Assembly (NCBI RefSeq): GCF_900538805.1
Contig: NZ_UPZP01000018.1
Location: forward strand, 1 to 29,750
Source of the DNA: an uncultured Dialister sp.
GTDB taxonomy: Bacteria > Bacillota > Negativicutes > Veillonellales > Dialisteraceae
DNA length: 29,750 nt
Direction: 5' to 3'
Shown: positions 22,036-29,609 of the stretch, in pieces
Layout of the letters: each line of letters starts with the position of its first letter
Numbering within the stretch: the stretch's first letter is position 1
Made by a program: the position numbers and the translations under genes
Notes under the pieces: model-generated
The model's database searches: none
What the model was told of the DNA's origin: nothing
Seen by the model: only the letters and a program-made list of their open reading frames with translations

Positions 22036-23658
22036 TCAGAACTTAAAGTCCTTCGGCATAATCATGAATCTTGTTTCTTTTTCAATATCATCATACCGGA
22101 TCCATGCGTAGAAGGAATGCATATCTCTGTAGTAAGTCCAGTAGCGGTGATTCAACTTCCCGTTCACCGTATCAATGGACCAGGCAAGACTCAGTGCATC
22201 CATGCGGGTAGCCTGCCAGCGGAATCCCAGATCCAACGGTTTTTCACTGCTGTAGCTGTCGTAGGCATAGGGCGTATATCCCTTGATATCGCGGTCCGTA
22301 TAGTAAATCCAGGAAGACAGGGGACCGTAGCCGCCGGAAATACCCATAGAGTAATAGCCGTTTCTGCGGATATTGTCGGAATAGCTGTAATAATCCTTGG
22401 CGTAGCCGGCTTTCCAGCTGAAGTTCATGAATTTCCCCAGTTTCCACGGATTTCCGGAAACATAGAGGTCATAGCCCTTGTAGGCACCCTTCACATCCCG
22501 GCCCCCCCGGTCTTCATCCCAGTAGCCCCATTCGCCATGGGCGCCTACATAGAAACGGGATTTTCCCAGGTAGAAATGGTTGGTATCAAATTCCAGGGAC
22601 GGTCTTTTCTTAACCCAGATACCGCCGTCATCATTGGTAGAGCTTTCCTCTTCCGAATAGTGCACTTTAGCGGTACCTACGGGCGTGCGGTAACGGACGC
22701 CCATATCGGGCTTGTAGCCGGACTTGGTGTACCAGCGGTTCTTCATGTACACCGTGCCATTCGTGCCGCCGCCAAGGGGCACCGCGATTTCATTATGAAG
22801 ACCGGTGCCGTTATCGCTGTCGAAAACCGGCCGCGGAATCAGGGACCACAGGCTTACTTCACTGTCATCATGGGCAAGGGAGCCGGAGTAGCTGGACAGA
22901 GTAATAAGGGTTGTATTTTTCGCCATGAGCTTTACGTTATGGGCGGTGTAGTGGTCTCCGGGATAAATATCGATGGAGTCCGCCTCAATGCGATAATCCG
23001 GCACCTTGGCCACAGCGTGCTTCGTGGTGAAATAGCCCTTCTGCACTACCAGTTTATTGGCATTTCTGTCATACACGCCGCTTGCGCCTTTGAAATAATA
23101 GGTTCCCTCTTCCCATCCGTCCATCTTTTCAAAGCGGCCAATGGATTTGGCGGCGTCATAATCCGCCCTTTCCGCTTTCAGACGGGTGGTAGGATTCACC
23201 CAGCGCACTTCTCCGGGGATTACGTATTTCTGGGCAATGGAGTTGCCATATACATATTCTGTTTGGTAGGTGTCAAGCATGTGCTTAATGACCACCTTCC
23301 CCATGGCATCCACGTCACCGGTGGTATCGTTATACCGCATACGGTCTGCCGTGACGTACATGGGGTTTTCCGCGGAAATCCCGCTGTCCTGGGGAGCATC
23401 GTCTTTTCCGTTTTTATTTTTGTTTTTATTCTGCTTTGCCTTGTCCTGCTTTTCTTTAGCCGGCTGGGTCTCTGTCGTCATTTCATAGGCAGCTGCAGGC
23501 CGGACTACCCCTTTGGCATCAAATACCAGAGGTGTCCCTGCATCAGCACCGGCAGCAGGAATATCCGCCGGACCGTCTGGTTCCTCTGCTCCTGCCGGCA
23601 TGGCCAGCAGGGAGGCCAGCACAAAGGGGGCCAGCAGTTTTATATATGTCTTCGTCAT
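22036..23658 (-). CDS. LptD/OstA-like outer-membrane protein
   Basis: Probably the outer-membrane LPS assembly protein or a close relative. The 540 residues have a signal peptide (cleavage after about residue 24, MPAGA-EEP), a low-complexity Lys/Asn-rich stretch (about 68-85), and an OstA/LptA-like periplasmic domain beginning NPMYVTADRMRYNDTTGDVDAMGKV (about 98-250). The rest is rich in aromatic beta strands and ends in a terminal Phe (MPKDFKF), as in outer-membrane barrels. It is clearly shorter than the roughly 780 residues of E. coli LptD. Its ATG touches the TAA of the preceding gene, so the two are one transcript. Confidence 0.7.
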   Translation of the reverse strand: MTKTYIKLLAPFVLASLLAMPAGAEEPDGPADIPAAGADAGTPLVFDAKGVVRPAAAYEMTTETQPAKEKQDKAKQNKNKNKNGKDDAPQDSGISAENPMYVTADRMRYNDTTGDVDAMGKVVIKHMLDTYQTEYVYGNSIAQKYVIPGEVRWVNPTTRLKAERADYDAAKSIGRFEKMDGWEEGTYYFKGASGVYDRNANKLVVQKGYFTTKHAVAKVPDYRIEADSIDIYPGDHYTAHNVKLMAKNTTLITLSSYSGSLAHDDSEVSLWSLIPRPVFDSDNGTGLHNEIAVPLGGGTNGTVYMKNRWYTKSGYKPDMGVRYRTPVGTAKVHYSEEESSTNDDGGIWVKKRPSLEFDTNHFYLGKSRFYVGAHGEWGYWDEDRGGRDVKGAYKGYDLYVSGNPWKLGKFMNFSWKAGYAKDYYSYSDNIRRNGYYSMGISGGYGPLSSWIYYTDRDIKGYTPYAYDSYSSEKPLDLGFRWQATRMDALSLAWSIDTVNGKLNHRYWTYYRDMHSFYAWIRYDDIEKETRFMIMPKDFKF

Positions 23659-24873
23659 TTAGTCATTTCTCACGATAACCACGGAAGGAGTCTCTTCGGA
23701 GCTGCTGTCTGTTTTGGCAGCTGCCTTTTCCGTATCCTTCTCCCCTACTGATTCCAATTCCGCCTTTGCTTTCTCATTTATAGCGGTGGATGTGTCATTT
23801 GCCTTGGCTTCAGCCTTTTCCTCTGCCTTTGCCACAGGAGCAGAAGCAGCAGTTTCTGTTTCCTTCACTTCATTGTCCGCCGCTGCTTTGGCAGTTTCCG
23901 TATCCGCTGCTGCAGAACGCACCACCCGTTTCCGGATGACCGCATTCGGCGCACCGCTGGTGAGTTCCAGCCCCTTGGTGGTGACGGCTTCCTGGGTTTC
24001 AATGTAGAGGGTGCTTCCTGCCGGAAGGCTCACATCCTTGCCCTTCACAAAGAAGCCACCCACCAGACCGATAGGTCCCAGGGCCAGGGCGCCGATGGTG
24101 GATGCGCCGACAGCAGCCGCTTCCATTTTCAGCTTTTCCTTGGCTTCCGGTCCCAGCACGGTAGGAATCACTTCATCGTCCACAGAGAAAACCTGGTCGA
24201 AGGAAACATCCAGGGCGCCGCTTCTGCCAAAGCTCTTGGGGCGGCTTACCTTCGTCACCACGCCGCTGCCCTGGGCACCCTTGGGGAGCACCAGCACATT
24301 GCCTACGCTCACATCTTCCTGCACCGTAAAGGTCACGGGATCTCCCACCTGGTTCGTCTTGCTGCTCACATCATCGTTCAGGGAAATCTTGAATACCGTA
24401 TCAGCCGGAAGCTCCACCGTTTTCATTTCATAATGCTGGTCACCATAAACCGACTTTTCCAGATTGGCCAGACGCTGGTCGATAGCGCCCTTCTTTTCGG
24501 CCCCGTAAACCTTGGTTTCCAGATCCCCAATCCTTGTTTTCAGGGAATCGGACTTGATTTCATCGGTGAGATAATATTCCATGGCATTCACCCTGGTAGC
24601 AATGGAAGGCTGGGCATCGTCATCGCTCTTTACCACATCGGTGTACAGGTTCGTAATCCGATTGTCCAGGCCACTGGCGGAGGAATTGCCGTTTCCGTAA
24701 ATCAGGTTGTCCGCATTGTCCACCCGGCTGATAAGGGAGCCGCTCTGGGCACTGCCGTAAATCACTTCATCCACCCGGTCAATCCTGTCCGACAGGGTAG
24801 CCGGTTCTTCCGCAAAAACCGGTGCCAGGCACAAAAGGGAAATTCCCGCTGCCAATATTGCTTTCTTTATCAT
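23659..24873 (-). CDS. Exported protein with repeated R-x-x-x-L-E/VYG motifs, unknown function
   Basis: A 404-residue protein with a signal peptide (MIKKAILAAGISLLCLAPVFA). Residues about 25-150 contain some five repeats of a roughly 30-residue unit with the pattern R-I/V-x-x-L/A-D/E-x-x-I/V-YG (RIDRVDEVIYG, RVDNADNLIYG, RIGDLETKVYG, RLANLEKSVYG). Then comes a beta-rich domain (about 155-300) with a glycine-rich hydrophobic patch, and a long Ala/Glu/Lys-rich tail (about 305-404). I cannot name the family. Start 24873 is chosen for GGAGGG upstream and the intact signal; an ATG six codons upstream lacks a site. Directly joined to the LptD-like gene, so a role in the envelope is likely. Confidence 0.8.
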   Translation of the reverse strand: MIKKAILAAGISLLCLAPVFAEEPATLSDRIDRVDEVIYGSAQSGSLISRVDNADNLIYGNGNSSASGLDNRITNLYTDVVKSDDDAQPSIATRVNAMEYYLTDEIKSDSLKTRIGDLETKVYGAEKKGAIDQRLANLEKSVYGDQHYEMKTVELPADTVFKISLNDDVSSKTNQVGDPVTFTVQEDVSVGNVLVLPKGAQGSGVVTKVSRPKSFGRSGALDVSFDQVFSVDDEVIPTVLGPEAKEKLKMEAAAVGASTIGALALGPIGLVGGFFVKGKDVSLPAGSTLYIETQEAVTTKGLELTSGAPNAVIRKRVVRSAAADTETAKAAADNEVKETETAASAPVAKAEEKAEAKANDTSTAINEKAKAELESVGEKDTEKAAAKTDSSSEETPSVVIVRND

Positions 24874-24895
24874 AGTATCACCCTCCGTCATACTC

Positions 24896-25342
24896 TTATA
24901 CTCTTACATCAATCACCGCAGAAACGCCTACTCCCTGTACACGACTGAAGGAAGCAGGATTTACGCTGTCCATGGGGATCAGGCCTTTGATACGGAAGAG
25001 CTTGTCATTCCAGCTGATTTCCAGCTGCCCCACAGCCTCTACCTTTTCCACCTGGTCCGCATCGCCGATGACCTGGGCGGCGCCGATGTATCCACTGTTT
25101 CCGATACTCACGATAGGCACCACCTTGGTGGCGTAATTCGTGCCGGCGCCTTCTTTCATCATCACCGAGTTAATGGCACTGTTAATTGATTCTCCATATT
25201 TAGAAACAAGGAAGCCAATGCCTCCTACTTTAGCCACTCCGCCAAGGACGCTGCCCAGGCTGAACGCATCCGCATGAATCATGGCGCCGGTGCCGAGCAT
25301 GCATGCCGCCAGCGCACAGACTGCCAGTCTTTTTAATTTCAT
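24896..25342 (-). CDS. Exported protein of unknown function, first gene of the LptD-like operon
   Basis: A 148-residue protein with a clear signal peptide (basic MKLKR, a hydrophobic run to about residue 22, likely cleavage near IHADA). The mature part begins with a glycine-rich hydrophobic segment (LGSVLGGVAKVGGIGFLVSKYG) and ends in beta-like SFSRVQGVGVSAVIDVRV. I do not recognise the family. AAAGGAGG lies 8 bp before the ATG. It is 22 bp upstream of the repeat-motif protein gene and has its own promoter, so it leads the operon with that gene and the LptD-like gene. Confidence 0.8.
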   Translation of the reverse strand: MKLKRLAVCALAACMLGTGAMIHADAFSLGSVLGGVAKVGGIGFLVSKYGESINSAINSVMMKEGAGTNYATKVVPIVSIGNSGYIGAAQVIGDADQVEKVEAVGQLEISWNDKLFRIKGLIPMDSVNPASFSRVQGVGVSAVIDVRV

Positions 25343-25382
25343 CAGTGAATCCTCCTTTAACGAAAATCCATCTTCAGAACCT

Positions 25383-25412
25383 GTTATCCAATTATTTTTT
25401 CAGCTGTCTCAA
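25383..25412 (-). promoter_or_regulatory. Possible promoter of the LptD-like operon
   Basis: Minus strand TTGAGA (25407-25412), an 18-bp spacer and GATAAC (25383-25388), 40 bp before the 148-residue gene. The -10 box is imperfect. Confidence 0.45.
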
Positions 25413-25451
25413 GCTGCCAAATTTTGCCTACACTTAAGAATATTATAAATT

Positions 25452-25487
25452 AAAAAGGGGCTCTGTGCAAACAGAAACCCCTTTTTT
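25452..25487. terminator. Intrinsic terminator after scfB
   Basis: AAAAAGGGG, an inner TCTG/CAGA stem with loop, then CCCCTTTTTT. It lies 26 bp after the scfB stop and separates the SCIFF genes from the envelope operon. T runs occur on both strands. Confidence 0.88.
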
Positions 25488-25512
25488 CCGCGCTTTTAAC
25501 GCGGTTATTTCT

Positions 25513-26952
25513 TTATGACTGCTGTCTTTCCTGCGCTTCCCTTTTCGCTTCAAAGGAACCGGGCTGAGCCATGACACTCGGCTTTTTCAGCTGGTTGTAA
25601 GCCTGAATCATCATAGCACATTCCACCCGCTTCTTCTGGATTTCGCAGGTAATATGGTAAGGCTTGTGGATGTCGCCGGCAAAGGCTTCGTTATTGGCAT
25701 GGCAGCCGCCGGAGCAGAAGAATTTCGCCCAGCAGTCCACGCATTCCGGTTTGGTGAAAACATGGTTGGTGCGGAAATCATGCATCATCTTCATGTTCTT
25801 CAGCCCTTCATATACATTGCCCAGTACATAGCCTTCCCGGCCAACGAACTGGTGGCATGGATAAATGTCGCCGTTCGGCACCACCGCCAGGTATTCATGG
25901 CCGGCGCCGCAGCCCCGGAGACGTTTGGGGAGGCAGGGACCCTTCCAAAGGTCCATATTGAAATGGAAGAAGAAGAATGGACGCCCCTCCTCTTCCCGCC
26001 GGATGAAGAGCTTCGCCAGACGGTCATACTCCTCCTTCACCCTGGGCAGGTCCTCTTCCTTAATGGAATATTCTTCCGTATCTTCGCCTACCACAGGCTC
26101 CATGGAAACCGCCGGGAAGCCATGGTCAAGCATGTCCTCCACGTCGGTGGTAAAATCCAGGTTGTACCTGGTAAAGGTGCCGCGGACATAGTATTCTTCC
26201 CCGTTCCGGTGGGCCACGCAGTACTGCAGGTTCTTCACGATCTGGTCATAGGTGCCTTCTCCGTTCACATCAGGACGCATGCGGTCATGCATTTCCTTCC
26301 TGCCGTCCAGGGACAGGATGAGGCTGATGTGGTTGTCGGTGAGATATTTCACCTTCTCCTGGTCCAGCAGCATGCCGTTGGTGGTGAGGGACATTTTGAT
26401 TTTCTTGTGGTGTTTCTTTTCCTGCTTATGGACGTAATCAATGGTCTGCTGCACCACATGCCAGTTCATGAGCGGTTCGCCGCCGAAGAAATCCAGTTCG
26501 CAGTGTTCTCTGGGGCCGCTGTGGGCAATGAGGAAATCCACGCCCCTTCTTGCCACGTCAAAGGGCATGAGCATGCGCCACTGGCCGTAGCCGCCCTGCC
26601 CTGCAAAGCAGTACCGGCAGCGGAGATTGCAGTCATGGGCAATGTTCAGGCACAGCGCCTTGATGATAGGCCTGTCTTCAATGGCCATTTTATAGTTGGG
26701 GTCCATAGGCGCAAAGAGGACTTCCTTCTGAATCAGTTCATCCAGGTCATCCATCACTTCATTCAGTTCCTTTTCCTCATAGGAAGAAGACAGATTGGCC
26801 AGCACCATATCCCGGTTTTTTCCGTTATAAAATTCCAGTACCTTATATGTTACGTCATCCACCACATGAACAATGCCGCTGTTTACATCCATCACAATGT
26901 TCATGCCGTTCTGACGGAAACGATGAATCATGGGCTTTACATTATAATCCAT
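25513..26952 (-). CDS. scfB: SCIFF peptide thioether maturase (radical SAM/SPASM)
   Basis: Radical SAM enzyme that joins cysteine sulfurs to other residues of the SCIFF precursor, making a ranthipeptide. The 479 residues have an N-terminal peptide-binding (RRE-like) region (about 1-85, IHRFRQNGMNIVMDVNSGIVH), the cluster motif CNLRCRYC (Cys 108, 112, 115), and a SPASM domain with a Cys-rich C-terminal third (CGAG..., PNGDIYPCHQFVG, CVDCWAKFFCSGGCHANN). I chose the ATG at 26952 (MDYNVKPMIHRF) with AAAGGAG 7 bp upstream; longer in-frame starts are possible but lack a good site. It follows scfA. Confidence 0.95.
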   Translation of the reverse strand: MDYNVKPMIHRFRQNGMNIVMDVNSGIVHVVDDVTYKVLEFYNGKNRDMVLANLSSSYEEKELNEVMDDLDELIQKEVLFAPMDPNYKMAIEDRPIIKALCLNIAHDCNLRCRYCFAGQGGYGQWRMLMPFDVARRGVDFLIAHSGPREHCELDFFGGEPLMNWHVVQQTIDYVHKQEKKHHKKIKMSLTTNGMLLDQEKVKYLTDNHISLILSLDGRKEMHDRMRPDVNGEGTYDQIVKNLQYCVAHRNGEEYYVRGTFTRYNLDFTTDVEDMLDHGFPAVSMEPVVGEDTEEYSIKEEDLPRVKEEYDRLAKLFIRREEEGRPFFFFHFNMDLWKGPCLPKRLRGCGAGHEYLAVVPNGDIYPCHQFVGREGYVLGNVYEGLKNMKMMHDFRTNHVFTKPECVDCWAKFFCSGGCHANNEAFAGDIHKPYHITCEIQKKRVECAMMIQAYNQLKKPSVMAQPGSFEAKREAQERQQS

Positions 26953-27019
26953 GAATAATCTCCTTTTCATTGCGGCTTTCACACCGCCAATTACAATCTT
27001 TGTATCTTCCAAAGAAGAA

Positions 27020-27052
27020 ATAGAAAAGCCCCCGGCCTTAGGGCCGGGGGCT
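27020..27052 (-). terminator. Intrinsic terminator between scfA and scfB
   Basis: On the minus strand AGCCCCCGGCC, a short loop and GGCCGGGGGCT are followed by TTTTC. It is a very strong 11-bp GC stem 12 bp after scfA, in the path to scfB. Partial readthrough would give more precursor than enzyme. Confidence 0.85.
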
Positions 27053-27063
27053 GGGCCGTAAAA

Positions 27064-27234
27064 TCAGGCTCTCTTTGCTTCCTTGGCTTCTTCCTGAGTC
27101 GTGCAGATCAGGTTGCCGATGGTGCAGCTTGTCTTGCAGGCAGACTGGCAGGAAGTCTGACATTCACTGCAGCCTTCAAACTTAATGGAGTCCTGCAGAG
27201 AAGACTGATTGATTGTAACGATATGTTTGGACAT
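27064..27234 (-). CDS. scfA: SCIFF ranthipeptide precursor (six cysteines in forty-five residues)
   Basis: A ribosomally made peptide of 56 residues, modified by the neighbouring radical SAM enzyme. It starts MSKHIVTINQSSL and has six cysteines at 22, 25, 29, 33, 37 and 44 (C-x2-C-x3-C-x3-C-x3-C-x6-C), the defining pattern of the SCIFF family, then a charged tail ending KEAKRA. The start is fixed by GGGGAGGTGA 5 bp upstream; the open frame reaches 34 codons further but without a ribosome binding site. SCIFF peptides are nearly universal in Clostridia; their cellular role is still debated. Confidence 0.95.
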   Translation of the reverse strand: MSKHIVTINQSSLQDSIKFEGCSECQTSCQSACKTSCTIGNLICTTQEEAKEAKRA

Positions 27235-27268
27235 GATGTCACCTCCCCGAAACAATTTTTCTGAAATA

Positions 27269-27298
27269 ATCATATCATAGGAAAGAGGGTAAATACAA
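27269..27298 (-). promoter_or_regulatory. Promoter of scfA-scfB
   Basis: Minus strand TTGTAT (27293-27298), an 18-bp spacer and TATGAT (27269-27274), 35 bp before the scfA start. A tandem array begins just upstream of the -35. Confidence 0.6.
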
Positions 27299-27307
27299 GT
27301 AAAAATT

Positions 27308-27441
27308 ATGTTGGATAGATGATAGACGACAGACATCAGACTGTCAGACTTCAGATGTCAGACTTCTGTAGCCAGCTGCCAGCAGCTGACTCACTAGTTC
27401 ACTAGCTCACCAGTCCACTAGTCCACCAGCCCTCCAGCCTA
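27308..27441 (+). repeat. Degenerate 7/8-bp tandem array
   Basis: On the plus strand the units run GATA, GATGATA, GACGACA, GACATCA, GACTTCA, GATGTCA, a GCCAGCTGCCAGCAGCTGA transition, then CTCACTA, GTTCACTA, GCTCACCA, GTCCACTA, GTCCACCA, GCCCTCCA, ending against the stop codon of the 232-residue gene. This is the same heptamer-to-octamer order as at 5321-5466 (minus). Confidence 0.85.
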
Positions 27442-28140
27442 TTACAGCAGATGATACAGGCCGTACATGGCACCCAGGGGGAGGAGTGTCATAGCCACCA
27501 GTGCAGCCAGGCAGCCCGTTTTCTTTCCATGGACGGCGAACCAGTCATCGGCAATGCTGTTCATTTCCTTATACTCCCGCTCCAGTCCCTGGATAATGCG
27601 CCAAAGCTCCCGGCAGTCCTCTTCCGTCAACGCTTCCTCTTCCGTTTCCGCCGCCGGAGTTTCCATTTCCCGTTCCTTTTCTTCCGCTTCCCGGCGGGCC
27701 TTTTCCTCTGCTTCCGCCATCTGGCCCTTGATATGGGACCTCCAGTCGCCGGTTTCTTCTTCCTTCTTTTCTTCCTCTTCCTTCCTCTTGGCCTCCGATT
27801 CCTTTTCTTTCTTTTCCTCTTCAAATACGCCGCTCTCTTCCCCTTCATCCACCGCCTTCAGGAGCTCATCCTTCAGCTTCTGGATATCTTCGGTGTACTT
27901 ATGGGTGGCTGCGTCCCAGAGTGTGTAGTCCAGCTTTTTCTTCATGTCGTACATGGTGCCGGAAGTGGCCTGCTGGAAGAGATACTGGGTATTGTCCATA
28001 TCCGCAAAGATTTCGCCCACTTTGCCCTTATGCTTGAATTTGGACTTGCCCACCTTTACGAAGTACATGAACGTACCGATATGTGCTCTTAAATTGCCGA
28101 TAGGGCTCTCCTTTTCATGTCCCTTATCAAAAAATCCCAT
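27442..28140 (-). CDS. Coiled-coil protein with C-terminal membrane anchor, unknown function
   Basis: A 232-residue protein I do not recognise. The N-terminal part (1-90) begins MGFFDKGHEKESPIG and contains KVGEIFADMDNTQYLFQQAT and YDMKKKLDYTLWDAATHKYTED. The middle (about 90-185) is an extremely Glu/Lys-rich coiled coil. A single hydrophobic helix (about 213-231, CLAALVAMTLLPLGAMYGL) closes the protein, so it is probably tail-anchored with most of the chain in the cytoplasm. AAGGAG precedes the ATG and a strong promoter lies upstream. It follows the duplicated 446-residue gene on the same strand, with no terminator obvious between them. Confidence 0.8.
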   Translation of the reverse strand: MGFFDKGHEKESPIGNLRAHIGTFMYFVKVGKSKFKHKGKVGEIFADMDNTQYLFQQATSGTMYDMKKKLDYTLWDAATHKYTEDIQKLKDELLKAVDEGEESGVFEEEKKEKESEAKRKEEEEKKEEETGDWRSHIKGQMAEAEEKARREAEEKEREMETPAAETEEEALTEEDCRELWRIIQGLEREYKEMNSIADDWFAVHGKKTGCLAALVAMTLLPLGAMYGLYHLL

Positions 28141-28196
28141 GCATAGTCTCCTTCTCCCATAGGAAATATAATCCGTTCAAACAATGAATTATTTCT

Positions 28197-28225
28197 ATTA
28201 TAAATGATTTCCGGAAAGCTTTCAA
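28197..28225 (-). promoter_or_regulatory. SigA-type promoter of the 232-residue gene
   Basis: Minus strand TTGAAA (28220-28225), a 17-bp spacer and TATAAT (28197-28202). The box lies inside an inverted repeat (AATGATTTC...GAAATCATT, 28203-28235) that begins at the stop codon of the upstream gene and may be a weak terminator or an operator. Confidence 0.7.
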
Positions 28226-28234
28226 AGAAATCAT

Positions 28235-29575
28235 TCACCACAGCGCTTCATATCCCTTTTCCATCATCACCAGTCCTACCCCCATGGCCTGCATCAGTCC
28301 GGAAAGGCAGGGCAGATCCCGAAGGAAGCTGTCCGTCTGGCTTTCGCCCTCCTGAAGCAGAATCCGGCTTTCAATCCGGGAATCTTCAGGAAGTTTCATT
28401 TCCTTTAAAAGCTTCTCCCCGTCCAGCATGACCAGATGGGTAAAGGCGCGGAGCACCGCTCCCAGGAGGGTATCGGAGGATTCCGGCACCTCTATCACCC
28501 GCACCAGGGAAATCATTTCCTTCCCTTCCCCCGTCACATCATGAACCATCATGGCAGGCCGTCCGGTCTGCTGGAACCGGCTTCCCAGAAACACCAGGTC
28601 ATCCGGAAGCACCCGCCCGAAAGGCGGCAGCACCTTCTGCCGGCGAATGTGGGCAAACATATCGTTCCGAAGAATTTTCTCCGTCCGCATGCCTTCCACC
28701 CGGCGATACAGCCCCCTTGGAAGGGTCATCCATATATCCCGGTGGTTAAGCAGCCATTCGCCCAGCACCTGGCAGCAGGGCTCCTCCGTATCCCATGTGA
28801 CGCCATGGCGGTTGATATAGTCCTTCTGGTACAGGGACTCCGGATGGGCGCTGTCCTTTTCTATACGAGAAAGCAGCTCCGCCTTCGTATACTGTCCGTA
28901 CAGAGGAAGCCCCGGGTTCACCGGAAGCAGATGGATGCCATGAAATAAATAAAGCTCTGAAACCCCAAGCAGCACTCCCAGACGCCTTAAGGGCAGGGAA
29001 ATGGAACGTCCTTCGCTTCTGCCGTACCTTTCGTTGGATGCTCCCGTCACAAGCACAGAAGCTTTCAGCACAAAAGGACCTGTCACGCCAAGAGCGGAAG
29101 CCACCGTAAGCCGGTTCACCGACTCCTTCCACGACCATACACGAAGAAGCCGCCGAAGGGGCATTTCCTTTTCCGACTCCTGCCTCACATCGTAGAGCGT
29201 CAGCACCCGGCCCATCCGGTCCATGGAAGAAATCGGGAAGGCCCCCCATTCCTCTGTCCTGCCATCCTTCAAAAGGATGCCCATGTCCAGGGCCAGCCCC
29301 CGGGCAAAATCCTTCTGCGCCAGAATAGCTGATGCCAGCTTTCCGCCATCATCCGATGCCCTTCTCACCACCGTCCGGTACATGGACCAGTTCCGGTCCG
29401 TCTTCACCAGACCGTCCCCATGGGCCAAAAGCCATTCCAGTACCACCTCTTCATACCGTCTTTTGGTGTCAGCAGTGACACCATCTTCCTCTATATAATC
29501 CTTCGTGAAAAGAAGATCCGGATGAAGCATATCCTTCTCCAGCCGGGCAAGCAGCTCCTCTTCCCTGTAAGCCAT
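28235..29575 (-). CDS. Internally duplicated protein of unknown function
   Basis: A 446-residue protein with no family I recognise and no signal peptide or membrane helix. It is two copies of a roughly 225-residue unit. Residues about 3-56 (YREEELLARLEKDMLHPDLL..., KDYIEEDGVTADT, EWLLAHGD) align with about 229-282 (YTKAELLSRIEKDSAHPESL..., KDYINRHGVTWDT, EWLLNHRD), and GRVLTLYDV...LLRVWSW with GRPAMMVHDV...LVRVIEV. The second ATG of an ATGATG pair (29575) is chosen, with GAGGTG 6 bp upstream. Upstream DNA is a tandem array to the window end. It lies upstream of the coiled-coil gene on the same strand. Confidence 0.8.
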   Translation of the reverse strand: MAYREEELLARLEKDMLHPDLLFTKDYIEEDGVTADTKRRYEEVVLEWLLAHGDGLVKTDRNWSMYRTVVRRASDDGGKLASAILAQKDFARGLALDMGILLKDGRTEEWGAFPISSMDRMGRVLTLYDVRQESEKEMPLRRLLRVWSWKESVNRLTVASALGVTGPFVLKASVLVTGASNERYGRSEGRSISLPLRRLGVLLGVSELYLFHGIHLLPVNPGLPLYGQYTKAELLSRIEKDSAHPESLYQKDYINRHGVTWDTEEPCCQVLGEWLLNHRDIWMTLPRGLYRRVEGMRTEKILRNDMFAHIRRQKVLPPFGRVLPDDLVFLGSRFQQTGRPAMMVHDVTGEGKEMISLVRVIEVPESSDTLLGAVLRAFTHLVMLDGEKLLKEMKLPEDSRIESRILLQEGESQTDSFLRDLPCLSGLMQAMGVGLVMMEKGYEALW

Positions 29576-29609
29576 CATAACCACCTCGTATTCTCCATCT
29601 ATCTTACCA

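Noticed and set aside
22117..23751. A 544-codon plus-strand open frame opposite the LptD-like gene
   Set aside because: The minus-strand frame has a signal peptide, an OstA-type motif and operon context; the plus frame has none.
27308..27441. CRISPR array
   Set aside because: The periodic unit is 7-8 bp and degenerate; there are no 25-40 bp repeats with unique spacers and no cas genes.
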